Below are positions 16,935-26,868 of a DNA stretch of 64,000 nucleotides, piece by piece. The position numbers and the translations under genes were made by a program. This DNA comes from Actinobaculum suis. GTDB lineage: Bacteria > Actinomycetota > Actinomycetes > Actinomycetales > Actinomycetaceae. The notes beneath the pieces were generated by a model that was not told where the DNA came from, did no database searches, and worked only from the letters and a program-made list of their open reading frames with translations. Location of the stretch: positions 62,001 to 126,000 of the forward strand of contig NZ_FNAU01000005.1 in NCBI RefSeq assembly GCF_900102025.1, in the 5' to 3' direction. How positions within the stretch are numbered: the first letter of the stretch is position 1; the number at the start of each line of letters is the position of its first letter.

Positions 16935-19355
16935 ATGGCGCAAAAAGGTTCAGCTTCAGTCTCCGAGCATATTGTTGATATTAGTGTTTCTGATGAGATG
17001 CGCACTTCCTTCCTCGAATATTCGTATTCGGTGATCTATGCGCGTGCCCTGCCCGATGCGCGTGACGGGCTCAAACCCGTGCAACGGCGGATCTTGTATC
17101 AGATGGGCCAGATGGGGTTGCGGCCAGATAAGGGCCACGTAAAATCCTCGCGCGTGGTAGGCGACGTGATGGGTAAATTGCATCCGCACGGGGATACCGC
17201 GATTTATGATGCCATGGTGCGGCTCGCCCAACCGTTTACGATGCGCCTCCCCCTCGTCGATGGGCATGGAAACTTTGGTTCGCTCGACGACGGCCCGGCC
17301 GCTTCCCGATATACGGAAGTGCGGCTCGCCCCCGCGGCTTTGGGCATGCTCGACAGCTTGGATGAAGACACCGTGGATATGGTGCCGAATTATGACAACA
17401 CTTTGCTCCAGCCGCAGGTGTTGCCCGCCGCGATACCGAACCTGCTAGTCAATGGCTCTTCCGGGATTGCGGTGGGAATGGCAACAAATATGCCGCCCCA
17501 CAATTTGGTGGAAGTGATTGCCGGTGCCAAATATTTGTTACAACATCCGGACGCTACGGTGGATGACCTTATGCGTTTCATTCCCGGCCCGGACCTGCCG
17601 GAAGGCGGGCGGATCGTGGGTTTGGATCCTATCCGCCAAGCCTACGAAACCGGGCGGGGTACTTTCCGGATGCGGGCCACGGCGAAGATCGAAAAAATTT
17701 CGGCCCGCAAACGCGGCATCGTCTTTACCGAACTGCCCTACTTGGTGGGCCCGGAAAAGGTAATCGACCGGATCAAAACCCAGGTGCAAGCCAAGAAGCT
17801 CAAAGGCATCTCGAATGTGCAAAACCTTACCGACCGTCACCACGGCACCCGGCTCGTCGTCGAAGTAAAAACCGGTTTTAATCCCGACGCCGTACTAGCC
17901 CAGCTATATCAACACACGCCATTGGAAGATTCCTTTGGGATAAACAATGTGGCTTTGGTAGATGGCCACCCGCGTACGCTCGGCCTAAAAGAACTCTTGC
18001 AGGTTTATATCGACCACCGGATTGATGTGGTACGCCGGCGCAGCAAATTCCGGCTTAATAAGGCCCGCGAAAACCTGCATTTGACGGAAGGCTTGCTAAT
18101 TGCGGTACTCAATATTGATGAAGTGATTGCCGTAATCCGTTCCTCCGAAGATACGGCGGCCGCCAAAGCCCGGCTCATGGCCGTTTTTGATCTTTCGGAA
18201 GTGCAAGCAGAATATATCCTCGAACTGCGTTTGCGCCGGCTCACAAAATATTCGCAACTCGAATTGGAAGGGCGGCGCGATGAACTCCTAGCTACCATCG
18301 CGGATTTGGAAAGCATTTTGGGTTCGCAGGCCCGGCTCGAAGAAACCGTGGCGGATGAGATGACGGAAGTGGCACGCGAATACGGTACGCCCCGGCGCAC
18401 CGTCCTCCTCGAATCTGAAACCAAGGTGGCCGATATGCCCCTGGAAATTGCTGATGACCCAACCTGGGTGATGCTTTCCGGTACGGGCCTGATCGCCCGC
18501 ACTACCGGAGCAGATGCTCCGGATAATGGCCGGCCGCGTTCCTCCCATGATGCCTTGATCTCGATTGCGCCGACTACCGCCCGCGGGCGGATCGGCGTGG
18601 TTACCACGGCCGGCCGGGTGATCGCCGTAGACGTAGTGGCCATCCCCGCTGTTCCTGAAAATGCGGGAATCGCTGGCGGTTCGCGCGTCCGCGAACTCGC
18701 TTCCCTCGAAAAAGAAGAACAAGCCTTGGCTTTGGTAGAGCTAAGCGGGCCGAATGCGGAAGCCGGCGTTTTAACTTTGGTTACCGCTCAGGGCCGGATC
18801 AAACGGCTCTCGGATTCTCACCCAGAAAACCGGGACGTGGCAGAAGCGATCACCCTGGCCGATGGGGACTATGTGGCAGATGCGGCAATCTCTGCCGATA
18901 CCGACCAACTGGTGATTATCACCTCCGATGCGCAACTACTGCGGTTCGAAGCTTCTTTGGTGCGTCCGCAACGGCGCGCCGGGCAGGGAATTGCCGGTAT
19001 CCGGCTCAATCCGGGAGCGCGCGTGATCGCCCTCGGGGTGGCTCCCGCCAACGATATTTCCGGGACCATGGTGGTAACCATTGCCGGTAATTCGAGTGCT
19101 TTGCCGGGAACTACAGCAGGCAGTGCCAAGGTCACGCCGCTGGATCGTTTCCCGGCTAAGGGCCGGGGCACTATGGGCGTGCGAGCGCACCGTTTCTTGA
19201 AAGGCGAAGACGTTTTGACCATCGCCTATGTAGGCCCCGAACCCTTGCGGGCCGTGGCCTCCAACGGCAAAGTCGTAGAGCTACCCGAAATTGAAGAACG
19301 GCGCGATGCTTCTGGCACCGCGCTAACTAAACCGGTAGCGGCTATTGGCAGATAG
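16935..19355 (+). CDS. parC: DNA topoisomerase IV subunit A
   Basis: 806 aa, a type IIA topoisomerase cleavage subunit. The catalytic tyrosine is Tyr126 (AASRYTEVR). The quinolone-determining region reads [16 protein letters not shown] (81-96) with Thr88 and Asp92 at the positions of GyrA Ser83 and Asp87. The C-terminal beta-propeller covers about residues 500-800. ATG 16935 has CAGGAGAT at 16918-16925. The partner parE is on the opposite strand about 1.5 kb away, separated by a GNAT gene. Assignment to topoisomerase IV rather than gyrase rests on this pairing near sigA and on length. Confidence 0.88.
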   Translation: MAQKGSASVSEHIVDISVSDEMRTSFLEYSYSVIYARALPDARDGLKPVQRRILYQMGQMGLRPDKGHVKSSRVVGDVMGKLHPHGDTAIYDAMVRLAQPFTMRLPLVDGHGNFGSLDDGPAASRYTEVRLAPAALGMLDSLDEDTVDMVPNYDNTLLQPQVLPAAIPNLLVNGSSGIAVGMATNMPPHNLVEVIAGAKYLLQHPDATVDDLMRFIPGPDLPEGGRIVGLDPIRQAYETGRGTFRMRATAKIEKISARKRGIVFTELPYLVGPEKVIDRIKTQVQAKKLKGISNVQNLTDRHHGTRLVVEVKTGFNPDAVLAQLYQHTPLEDSFGINNVALVDGHPRTLGLKELLQVYIDHRIDVVRRRSKFRLNKARENLHLTEGLLIAVLNIDEVIAVIRSSEDTAAAKARLMAVFDLSEVQAEYILELRLRRLTKYSQLELEGRRDELLATIADLESILGSQARLEETVADEMTEVAREYGTPRRTVLLESETKVADMPLEIADDPTWVMLSGTGLIARTTGADAPDNGRPRSSHDALISIAPTTARGRIGVVTTAGRVIAVDVVAIPAVPENAGIAGGSRVRELASLEKEEQALALVELSGPNAEAGVLTLVTAQGRIKRLSDSHPENRDVAEAITLADGDYVADAAISADTDQLVIITSDAQLLRFEASLVRPQRRAGQGIAGIRLNPGARVIALGVAPANDISGTMVVTIAGNSSALPGTTAGSAKVTPLDRFPAKGRGTMGVRAHRFLKGEDVLTIAYVGPEPLRAVASNGKVVELPEIEERRDASGTALTKPVAAIGR

Positions 19356-19543
19356 CCAGCGGTCCCTGGCTGGTTGCGCTCGGTTTGGTGGCAGGAGGCC
19401 GGCTCGGCTTGCTAGCGCAACCGGAGCTGCTTGCCGCCGAAGCAATTTGCCGGGCCGCCGGGCCCATCCGGAGCCGCGCACAGCTGGAGCCGCTCGCGGG
19501 GCGTTCGCCGGGCGCTCCTGCGGTTCGCCGGGCGCTCGCCCGG

Positions 19544-19599
19544 GGCGGCCCGCTCCGCACAAACGACACAGGGCGGCCGGCTCCGCGCAAACGACACAA
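19544..19599. repeat. 28-bp tandem repeat, 2 copies
   Basis: Two adjacent 28-bp units, GGCGGCCCGCTCCGCACAAA (first 20 bases) and GGCGGCCGGCTCCGCGCAAA, differ at a few positions. They lie in the gap between the convergent parC and GNAT genes, which also carries other GC-rich degenerate repeats (19490-19540). Confidence 0.75.
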
Positions 19600-19609
19600 G
19601 GCGGCAGCT

Positions 19610-20740
19610 TTAGAGTTGTTTCAAGAAGACGCGCGTTTCGGTAGCCGGGGAAAATCCGAGTTTTTTATAGCGGGCCACCCGTTCTGCGGTATCTTCCGGG
19701 CCTGTTTTGGCAGCGGCGTCGTTATTGTTTGCGCCGGAGTTATTTTCCCCCGCATCGGCCGCACAGGTGCCCGCATCGGCTGCACGGGAGCCCGCCGGGA
19801 AACGGTTAACCGTCACGTCCATGGACGTATACCGCATCCCCGCGGCCTTTTGGGCCGTCATTGAAGCAATTAGCAAAGCCGAAGTGATCTCCGCACCCCC
19901 GTGTACGGCCAGTTCATCCACGTAGCCTTCCGGCCAGCCCAAGGTTTCCCAGTCTTGTTCATATTTGGCGGCAATTAGATAGCCGAGTACCCGAGGCCTA
20001 TCCCCGCGCGTATCCAAAGCCAAAAAGCTCCAATCCCGCGCCAAATAGGTACGCTCCGCGGCCCACTGTTCGGGCGTCATAATCGTATAGTCGAGTTTTT
20101 CGGTGTGGAAAGAGTTATGGGTAGCCAAAGCCAGCGCATCATATTTTGGGCTCAGCTCCACCAATTCCACGCCTTTTGGCACCCGCAAGGGCGGCAATTC
20201 GTCATGCAAATACCGCCGCATTTGCACGTAGCTATATGCATGTTGGAAACCGAGCGCGGCTAGCTCCAAGGCCCTTTCGCTTTCCCAAGGTTCCACGTGG
20301 GTTACCGCTACTGCCGCGGCCGGGCTAGCACTATCTTTTGCCGCGGTCTGGTTCTCAAAATTCCCTAACTCGCCGGCCGCAACTAGTTGCCGGGCTGCCC
20401 ATAACTGTTGCGAAGCCAATTCGGCTACCAGTTGGTTGTGTGCTTGCGGATGCACCGCCCCGGAAAGAATTACCGAAGGCCGCCCACTGCCCACCCCGAA
20501 ACTACGCACCAGGCCAAAAGCTACTAGTTCCCCGCCCGGCCCGCGCCGGCCAAACGCATAGTAGGCGCGCGCCGGATCAAAAAAGCTTTCCACTTCTTCA
20601 AAAGATGTACGGAAAGGTGCGCCGTCGTGCTTTTGCACCCGGGTAAGAAAGGCATACACTTCCGCCGCGTTAGCCACGGCTATAGGTTCCCAGCCCGCGC
20701 TGAGCTCAGGTACATGCGCGGGTTGTGCCGGTGCAGGCAT
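19610..20740 (-). CDS. Tandem GNAT-domain acetyltransferase
   Basis: 376 aa with two GNAT-like halves; the second has the pattern LATHNSFHTEKLDY...VDELAVHGGAEITSALLIASMTAQKAAGMRYTSMDV, ending in RYKKLGFSPATETRVFLKQL. The layout resembles MshD-type proteins. Between the last core strands (residues about 318-345) a low-complexity insert of Ala, Asp and Asn is encoded partly by two 21-bp repeats (19749-19790); a second Ala-rich stretch lies around residue 145. The start has GAGGTGAT in front of ATG 20740. Acyl donor and acceptor are unknown. Confidence 0.78.
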   Translation of the reverse strand: MPAPAQPAHVPELSAGWEPIAVANAAEVYAFLTRVQKHDGAPFRTSFEEVESFFDPARAYYAFGRRGPGGELVAFGLVRSFGVGSGRPSVILSGAVHPQAHNQLVAELASQQLWAARQLVAAGELGNFENQTAAKDSASPAAAVAVTHVEPWESERALELAALGFQHAYSYVQMRRYLHDELPPLRVPKGVELVELSPKYDALALATHNSFHTEKLDYTIMTPEQWAAERTYLARDWSFLALDTRGDRPRVLGYLIAAKYEQDWETLGWPEGYVDELAVHGGAEITSALLIASMTAQKAAGMRYTSMDVTVNRFPAGSRAADAGTCAADAGENNSGANNNDAAAKTGPEDTAERVARYKKLGFSPATETRVFLKQL

Positions 20741-20896
20741 TCATCACCTCGATTTGTGTTTCGGATTCGCGGAAGGTGCGAGAATTAAGCAGCAAATGCG
20801 GAGCTTAGGCAAAGCTAAGGCCAAGCTTAAGCGGAGCTTAGGCATGGCTTAGGCAGAGCTTAGGCGGGGCCGCAAGCGCTCGGGGCAGGTTCTAGA

Positions 20897-23023
20897 CTAC
20901 GCGTCGATGGCTTCCAAAGACACCTTATCGGCGCCTTCCACAATAAACTCACGGCGCGGTGCCACCTCGGTACCCATCAGCATATCGAAAACCGATTCGG
21001 CTTCCTTTAGGGCAGCTTCATCTTCAATCCGGATCCGCCGCAAAGTACGCCGGGCCGGATCCATCGTGGTTTCCGCTAACTGGTTGGCGTCCATCTCCCC
21101 CAAACCCTTATAGCGCTGAATTGGTTCTTTATAGGTCCGCCCCGATTTTTCTAGTTTAGCTAGTTCGCGATGCAATTCCTCTTCCGAATAAGTGTAAATG
21201 TATTCGCCTTTTTTGCCGCCACGGCCCGCCACTTCGATCCGGTGCAGGGGCGGCACGGCCGCATACACGCGCCCGGCTTCCACCAAAGGCCGCATATACC
21301 GGAAGAACAAAGTGAGCAACAAAGTGCGAATATGGGCACCATCCACATCCGCGTCCGTCATCATAATGACCTTGCCATACCGGGCTGCATCCAAATCAAA
21401 AGTACGCCCCGAACCGGCCCCCACCACTTGGATAATCGAAGAGACCTCGGCATTACGCAAAATATCGGCCGGAGAAGCTTTTTGCACATTGAGAATCTTG
21501 CCGCGGATCGGGAGCAAAGCTTGGTATTCGGAATTGCGGGCCAGCTTCGCCGTACCCAAGGCCGAATCGCCTTCCACAATAAACAGTTCCGCTTGCGCCA
21601 CTTCTTCTGAACGGCAATCGGCCAGTTTGGCCGGCAATGCCGAGGCTTCCAAAGCGTTTTTGCGCCGCGAAATTTCCTTATGCATCCGCGCGGCCACGCG
21701 GGCCCGCATTTCCGCCACGATCTTTTCCAGCAAGCGGGAAGTTTCGGTGCGTTGGTCGCGTTTGCGTGAATCCAGAATCTGTTCGAGCTGGGTGCTAACC
21801 ACGCGTGAAACGATGCTACGCACCGCGGCCGTACCCAAGATTTCCTTCGTCTGCCCTTCAAACTGTGGCTCATCCAAACGCACGGTAACTACCGCGGTGA
21901 GCCCCGCTAAAATGTCTTCCTTTTCGATGCGTGGATCGCGGGCCGTAATCTTTAGCCGCCGCGCATTCTTTTCGATGAGCGCGCGCATGGTCCGCACCAA
22001 TCCGGCTTCGAAACCTTGCTGGTGGGTACCGCCACCCGGCGTCGCAATAATATTGACGAAGAATTCTCCCTTCGTTTCATACCCGGTGCCCCACCGTAGA
22101 GCGATATCGACGGTGCAGGTACGTTCCACTTCTTCGGTTTTCAGGTGCTTCGTCTTTTCGTCCAAGACCTGCGCTTTTTCCGTGAAAGTATCCTCGCCTT
22201 GCAAGCGCATAGTGGCCGTGACCGCGGGATCTTCCGCCAAGAAATCCACAAAATCGGTAATCCCGCCCGCATACTGGAAAGTTTCTTCATGCCGGCCGTC
22301 TTCGCCCGGTGTGCCTTCCAGACCCCGTTCGTCTACGATCGTGATTTGCAAACTGGGAATCAGGAAGGCGGTTTGCCGTACGCGTTCCACCAGTTCGTCA
22401 TAGTGGAAATGCGCATCGGAAAGGAAAATTTCCGGGTCTGCCCAGTAACGTACCCGCGTCCCGGTTTTCTTTTTCGGGGTTTTTCCGACGACGTCCAGCT
22501 CCGATTTGTGCGTGAACGGATCAAAAGCGGCGTCTGGCTGGGGTTCTTTTCCGTTATCTTCGAACCGGCCGGGTTCGCCGCGCCGGAACTGCATTTGATA
22601 GGTTTTCCCATCCCTATCTACCTGCACGTCCATCCGCGCCGAAAGGGCGTTTACCACGGAAGCACCCACCCCGTGCAAACCGCCCGAAGCAGAATATGAA
22701 CCGGTGCCGAACTTCCCGCCCGCATGTAATTTGGTATAAACCACTTCCACGCCCGATAGGCCCACCCCGGGAACCGTATCTACGGGTACCCCGCGGCCAT
22801 TATCGGCAACCTCTACCGATCCATCCGCGTACAGGGTGATCTTGAGCTCGGAAGCATAACCTTCCAAAGCTTCGTCAACCCCGTTATCTATCAGCTCCCA
22901 CAAGCAGTGCATGAGGCCCCGCGAATCGGTAGAACCGATGTACATGCCGGGCCGCTTACGAACGGCTTCGAGCCCTTCTAAAACCTGCAGATGACGCGCT
23001 GTATATGCTTCCGTAGTTGACAC
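20897..23023 (-). CDS. parE: DNA topoisomerase IV subunit B
   Basis: 708 aa, the ATPase subunit of topoisomerase IV. The GHKL ATP-binding site is seen as LWELIDNGVDEALEG (Asn47 binds magnesium) and GRGVPVD / GGLHGVGASVVNALS. The toprim domain carries EGDSALGTAKLARNSEYQALLPIRGKILNV and DADVDGAHIRTLLLTLFFR. The GTG start at 23023 has no good ribosome binding site; TAAACT lies 7 nt upstream. In the gap downstream (20760-20896) an irregular GCTTAGGC-rich repeat is present. Works with ParC in chromosome decatenation. Confidence 0.92.
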   Translation of the reverse strand: MSTTEAYTARHLQVLEGLEAVRKRPGMYIGSTDSRGLMHCLWELIDNGVDEALEGYASELKITLYADGSVEVADNGRGVPVDTVPGVGLSGVEVVYTKLHAGGKFGTGSYSASGGLHGVGASVVNALSARMDVQVDRDGKTYQMQFRRGEPGRFEDNGKEPQPDAAFDPFTHKSELDVVGKTPKKKTGTRVRYWADPEIFLSDAHFHYDELVERVRQTAFLIPSLQITIVDERGLEGTPGEDGRHEETFQYAGGITDFVDFLAEDPAVTATMRLQGEDTFTEKAQVLDEKTKHLKTEEVERTCTVDIALRWGTGYETKGEFFVNIIATPGGGTHQQGFEAGLVRTMRALIEKNARRLKITARDPRIEKEDILAGLTAVVTVRLDEPQFEGQTKEILGTAAVRSIVSRVVSTQLEQILDSRKRDQRTETSRLLEKIVAEMRARVAARMHKEISRRKNALEASALPAKLADCRSEEVAQAELFIVEGDSALGTAKLARNSEYQALLPIRGKILNVQKASPADILRNAEVSSIIQVVGAGSGRTFDLDAARYGKVIMMTDADVDGAHIRTLLLTLFFRYMRPLVEAGRVYAAVPPLHRIEVAGRGGKKGEYIYTYSEEELHRELAKLEKSGRTYKEPIQRYKGLGEMDANQLAETTMDPARRTLRRIRIEDEAALKEAESVFDMLMGTEVAPRREFIVEGADKVSLEAIDA

Positions 23024-23211
23024 GCCCGCCAGTTTACCGAAACTCTTGTTCGAATCGGCCCTCCGCCGCGCGTTTACCCCGCCACCTGGCGCAAACGCGC
23101 CGCCAGGACCGGAAAAATAACCCGCCGCGGGCCCAGCACTTAGCCGGCACTGCCGCGACGGGAAGAAGCGGCAAATTTTTGCCGCTTGCAGGTTTCTATC
23201 TATCTATTTAA

Positions 23212-23406
23212 TTATTTGATGCGGTCACGTTCATCTTGAATTTCAATCGCGCCGGCACTGAGCTTATCGAGATGTTGCGAAGCATGGTGCCCGCAGAAAT
23301 ACAGTTCTCCATATGGCATATGTACACGCACGTATGCCTGTGCCCCGCAGGCATCGCACCGGTCCCGAGTGGTCAGAGTCCTCGTTTCTTGCAGTGTTGT
23401 AGTCAC
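23212..23406 (-). CDS. Small cysteine-motif protein (DUF7455-like)
   Basis: 64 aa. CDACGAQAYVRV and FCGHHASQHLDKL contain a CxxC...CxxHH pattern consistent with a small zinc-binding fold. This short protein is regularly found next to parE/sigA in actinobacteria, which fits its position. Start is GTG 23406 without an obvious ribosome binding site. Role unknown. Confidence 0.8.
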   Translation of the reverse strand: MTTTLQETRTLTTRDRCDACGAQAYVRVHMPYGELYFCGHHASQHLDKLSAGAIEIQDERDRIK

Positions 23407-23587
23407 ATATACATCAAAGCATGAACCGGCCCAAAAATTCCTGCCGGGACGGCTAGGTTCACCCGCCGGGAAATTTCCGGGCTGCTACTGCCCCGCTATT
23501 TCGCGGCTTCGCCTCCTTATTTGAGGAGTCGCTCTCATCTCGTGGCTTTCGGGATGACTTGGGGCCAGGTCAGCTTAGACTTCCGGC

Positions 23588-24232
23588 ATGATTCCTTCCG
23601 TGCCATCTAGTAGCGGTTTTGCGGTGGTGGACGTGGAGACCACCGGCCTGGATCCGCGAACCGATAGGATCGTGCAAATCGGCGTCGTCTCCCTTGATCG
23701 GCAGGGCTATAACCAGGGTGAATGGGTGAGTTTGGTGCAGCCAGGCCGGCCTATGGGAGCAACTTTTGTGCATGGGCTTACGGCGCAAGACGTGCGGGAA
23801 GCACCTTCCTTTACGGCGCTGATTCCGCAGCTAGAAGAGCTTTTAAGCGGCCGGGCAGTGGTAGCCCATAACGCACCTTTTGACGTGAGCTTTTTGAATG
23901 CGGCGTTTGAACGTGCTTCCTACCCGTTTGCGATTCCCGCCCAGGCCACCGTGTGCACGATGGAATTATCGAAAATTTATTTGCCGGAAGGCCGGCATTC
24001 TTTACCAGCAGCCGCAGAGCGAGCCGGAATACAGCTAACCGAACACCACCGTGCTTTGGCAGACGCGCGGGCCGCAGCGGGCCTCTTGCAACACTATTTG
24101 CAAGAAGAAGCTAAAGGAAACCACTATGCCGAGCATGCCATCGCTCGCGACGGGCGCGTCTGGAAACCAGCCGCCTGGGAAGGCGCACTTCGCGCTGCCA
24201 TTGATATTTCCTGGCCAGAGCCGCTGTTCTAG
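23588..24232 (+). CDS. DEDDh 3'-5' exonuclease (DNA polymerase III epsilon-like)
   Basis: 214 aa. Exonuclease motif I is FAVVDVETTGLD (Asp14, Glu16), motif II AHNAPFDVSFLNAAF and motif III HHRALADARAAAGLL, the complete DEDDh set. A C-terminal extension of about 45 aa ends in ISWPEPLF. A stand-alone proofreading-like or RNase T-like activity is likely. ATG 23588 has no Shine-Dalgarno; TAGACT lies at -12 to -7 with ATGACT 16 bp further upstream, pointing to a leaderless mRNA. Confidence 0.82.
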   Translation: MIPSVPSSSGFAVVDVETTGLDPRTDRIVQIGVVSLDRQGYNQGEWVSLVQPGRPMGATFVHGLTAQDVREAPSFTALIPQLEELLSGRAVVAHNAPFDVSFLNAAFERASYPFAIPAQATVCTMELSKIYLPEGRHSLPAAAERAGIQLTEHHRALADARAAAGLLQHYLQEEAKGNHYAEHAIARDGRVWKPAAWEGALRAAIDISWPEPLF

Positions 24233-24242
24233 TGCCGCGCAC

Positions 24243-24327
24243 GTTGTAGCGCCGCGCACGTTGTAGCGCCGCGCACGTTGTAGCGCCGCGCACGTTGTAG
24301 CGCCGCGCACGTTGTAGCGCCGCGCAC
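24243..24327. repeat. 17-bp tandem repeat, 5 copies, in a 380-bp gap
   Basis: Five identical contiguous copies of GTTGTAGCGCCGCGCAC between the exonuclease and sigA 3' ends. The first copy is preceded by a partial unit at 24233. A second, looser repeat (ATGGCCCGGCAGGCACTGCG-like, about 33 bp) lies at 24420-24480. No gene is seen between 24233 and 24612. Confidence 0.85.
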
Positions 24328-24612
24328 GTTCCTCGCACCGTTTTGGAAAGACAACGCTTCTCGGTATTCACAGCGCGGTTTCACACAAGATTTTTTGGCC
24401 CGGCTCGCACTACAAAAAATGGAAATGGCCCGGCAGGCACTGCGAACCGCGGAAATGGCCCGGCACGCACTGCGAAACCGTTTGGTTCCAGCAAGGCACA
24501 CCGGGCCACTTAGTTTTGTAGTTGCGTTAGTTTTTCAGTTACGGCTTTGCCCGCGCGCTTTCCCGACCGGGCTGCTCGCACGCAACACCTGATTTTTTCT
24601 TTTAGCCGCGCT

Positions 24613-26511
24613 TTATTCGAGGTAATCGCGCAACACCTGGCTGCGGGACGGATGGCGCAGCTTGGACATCGTTTTGGATTCGATCTGGCGGATGCGTTCA
24701 CGCGTCACGCCGTAAACCCGGCCGATTTCGTCGAGCGTCTTTGGCTGCCCATCGCTCAACCCGAAACGCATCGAAACCACGCCAGCTTCCCGTTCGGAAA
24801 GCGTATCGAGCACTTGCTGGAGCTGTTCCTTCAGCAAAGTAAAGCCGACCGCATCATCCGGATGTACGGCTTCCGAATCTTCGATCAGGTCACCAAACTC
24901 AGAATCTCCATCCTCCCCGAGCGGAGTGTGCAAGGAAATCGGTTCACGCCCGTACCGTTGCACCTCGATAACCTTTTCTTCGGTCATATCGAGTTCGTGC
25001 GCAAGTTCTTCCGTAGTGGGTTCCCGGCCCAGATCTTGCAGAAGTTGGCGTTGCACCCGCGCCAACTTGTTAATCACTTCCACCATGTGTACGGGGATAC
25101 GAATCGTTCGCGACTGGTCTGCCATGGCACGCGTAATCGCCTGCCGAATCCACCACGTTGCGTAGGTAGAGAACTTGTAGCCCTTCGTATAGTCAAACTT
25201 TTCGACGGCGCGCACCAAACCCAAGTTCCCTTCCTGAATCAAATCCAAGAAGAGCATCCCCCGCCCGGTATAACGCTTCGCCAAAGAAACCACGAGCCGC
25301 AAATTAGCTTCCAGCAAGTGGTTCTTCGCCTGCCGGCCATCCCGAGCAATAATCTTCAGTTCCCGGATGTACTTGCGATCAGACGTATCAACCCCATCCG
25401 TATCGAGCAAATGCTGCGCATACAAACCGGCTTCAATACGCTTCGAAAGTTCTACTTCCTCTTCCGCATTCAGCAACGGCACCCGGCCAATCTGCTTCAG
25501 GTAATCCTTAACCGGATCAGCGGTCGCACCGGCAACATGTACGCGCACTGCCGGCTCATCAGACTCATCCGAATCCTTGACGGTGAAGGAACCCTTAATC
25601 CCGCGACTCGCCGTCGGCTTATCGTCCTTAAGTGCGGCTTGGGCTTCGGTTTCTTCCTCTTCCTCTTCTTCCTCTACTTCGCCGTCCTCAAGGTCTTCAT
25701 CATCATCGACCAGATCAGCTTCGAGGTCATCTTCTTCATCCAGGTCTTCCAGATCTTCCAGATCCTCTTCATCGTCCAGATCTACATCGAGATCTTCCGG
25801 CAAAGTATCTTCGAGTTCTTCTTCTACTTCTGGTTTTTCTGGTTCCGCCTGGGCCTTCGCCGCCGACTTCTTCGTAGCCGCCGACTTAGTTGCCGTGCTC
25901 TGCTTCGCCGTAGATTTCGCCGCAGCCTTCGCGCCGGCCTTAGCCGGGGAGGCCTTCTTGGTAGTAGCTGCCTTCGTGCCGGTAGTCTGCGAAGCCGCCG
26001 CCTTAGTGGCAGTGGTCTGCTTCGCCGTGGACTTCTTGGCAGAAGTCTTCTTCGTTGCGGCGGTGGACTTAGCCGCCGTCTTCGTAGTGCTGGCCTTCGC
26101 GGCCGCCGTCTTAGTAGTAGAGGTCTTCGTTTCCGAAGCCTTCGTTGCCGCGCTCTTCGGCGCCGCCTTCTTAGCGGTGGCGGACTTCGCAGCAGTTGCC
26201 GCCTTGGTAGCAGTCTTCTTGGTTGCCGCCGCCTTCTTAGCGGTGGCGGGCTTGGTAGCAGACTTTGCCGTCGTACTCTTCTTCGCACCCGCCTTCGTAC
26301 CGGTGCTACGAGAACTAGATTTTGCACTCGCGGACGTTCCCGAAGTGGAGGTTTTCTTCGCCCCCGACTTCGCGGAACCCGCCGCTGCCCTCGCACTACT
26401 CTTCCGCGTAGTACCGGACGCCTTTTGCGAAGTAGTACCGCTCCCCTGCGCTTGCGTTTCCTTCGCGTCCTGCACGGCTGAGTTTTCTGTGCTGGCTGAC
26501 TTCGTGGCCAC
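24613..26511 (-). CDS. sigA: Primary RNA polymerase sigma factor (SigA/HrdB)
   Basis: 632 aa. Sigma regions: 1.2 from residue 331 ([23 protein letters not shown]), 2 at 403-470 ([35 protein letters not shown]), 3 at about 475-550 and 4 at 567-630 ([20 protein letters not shown]). The N-terminus is unusual in size: residues 1-222 are almost only Lys, Ala, Thr and Ser, then 225-292 is strongly acidic. Start GTG 26511 with AGAAAGG upstream. Basic tails are known on other actinobacterial primary sigma factors; this one is long. It directs housekeeping transcription. Confidence 0.95.
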   Translation of the reverse strand: MATKSASTENSAVQDAKETQAQGSGTTSQKASGTTRKSSARAAAGSAKSGAKKTSTSGTSASAKSSSRSTGTKAGAKKSTTAKSATKPATAKKAAATKKTATKAATAAKSATAKKAAPKSAATKASETKTSTTKTAAAKASTTKTAAKSTAATKKTSAKKSTAKQTTATKAAASQTTGTKAATTKKASPAKAGAKAAAKSTAKQSTATKSAATKKSAAKAQAEPEKPEVEEELEDTLPEDLDVDLDDEEDLEDLEDLDEEDDLEADLVDDDEDLEDGEVEEEEEEEETEAQAALKDDKPTASRGIKGSFTVKDSDESDEPAVRVHVAGATADPVKDYLKQIGRVPLLNAEEEVELSKRIEAGLYAQHLLDTDGVDTSDRKYIRELKIIARDGRQAKNHLLEANLRLVVSLAKRYTGRGMLFLDLIQEGNLGLVRAVEKFDYTKGYKFSTYATWWIRQAITRAMADQSRTIRIPVHMVEVINKLARVQRQLLQDLGREPTTEELAHELDMTEEKVIEVQRYGREPISLHTPLGEDGDSEFGDLIEDSEAVHPDDAVGFTLLKEQLQQVLDTLSEREAGVVSMRFGLSDGQPKTLDEIGRVYGVTRERIRQIESKTMSKLRHPSRSQVLRDYLE

Positions 26512-26691
26512 GAGACACCTTTCTGCTGACGACTATGCTTTCTGGCGTCCACTATGATCCCCCATAAAATAGCAGGAAACCAAATGGACGCACTTCGACC
26601 TACCAGTTAAAACGTCCGCATCCGCATTCTCATTCCCAGCAAACTCCAAAGTGGCTCGAAACACATCTACGCGCCTGGATTCCCGCCCCGC

Positions 26692-26807
26692 ACTTTCCGT
26701 TCCCCGCTTCCCCGCCCCACACTTTCCGTTCCCCGCTTCCCCGCCCCACACTTTCCGTTCCCCGCTTCCCCGCCCCACACTTTCCGTTCCCCGCTTCCCC
26801 GCCCTAT
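26692..26807. repeat. 29-bp pyrimidine-rich tandem repeat, 4 copies, in a 357-bp gap
   Basis: Units begin with ACTTTCCGTTCCCCGCTTCC at 26692, 26721, 26750 and 26779 (period 29). One strand is nearly all C and T, so the array may form unusual DNA structure. It lies upstream of sigA and downstream of the DUF4192 gene, in the gap 26512-26868. No gene is recognisable there. Confidence 0.85.
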
Positions 26808-26868
26808 GCTTCCCTGCCCCACCCTTCCCCGCCCTACACCGCGCTCTGTTTTCGCCTGCTTCTCGTCC

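Noticed and set aside
24243-24327. Five perfect repeats suggesting a CRISPR array
   Set aside because: The 17-bp units are contiguous with no spacers, and no cas gene is near. It is a simple tandem repeat.
24547-26481. Long plus-strand reading frame opposite sigA (over 600 codons)
   Set aside because: It is the antisense of the Lys/Ala/Thr-rich and acidic sigA N-terminus; low-complexity codons keep the opposite frame open. The product is not protein-like.
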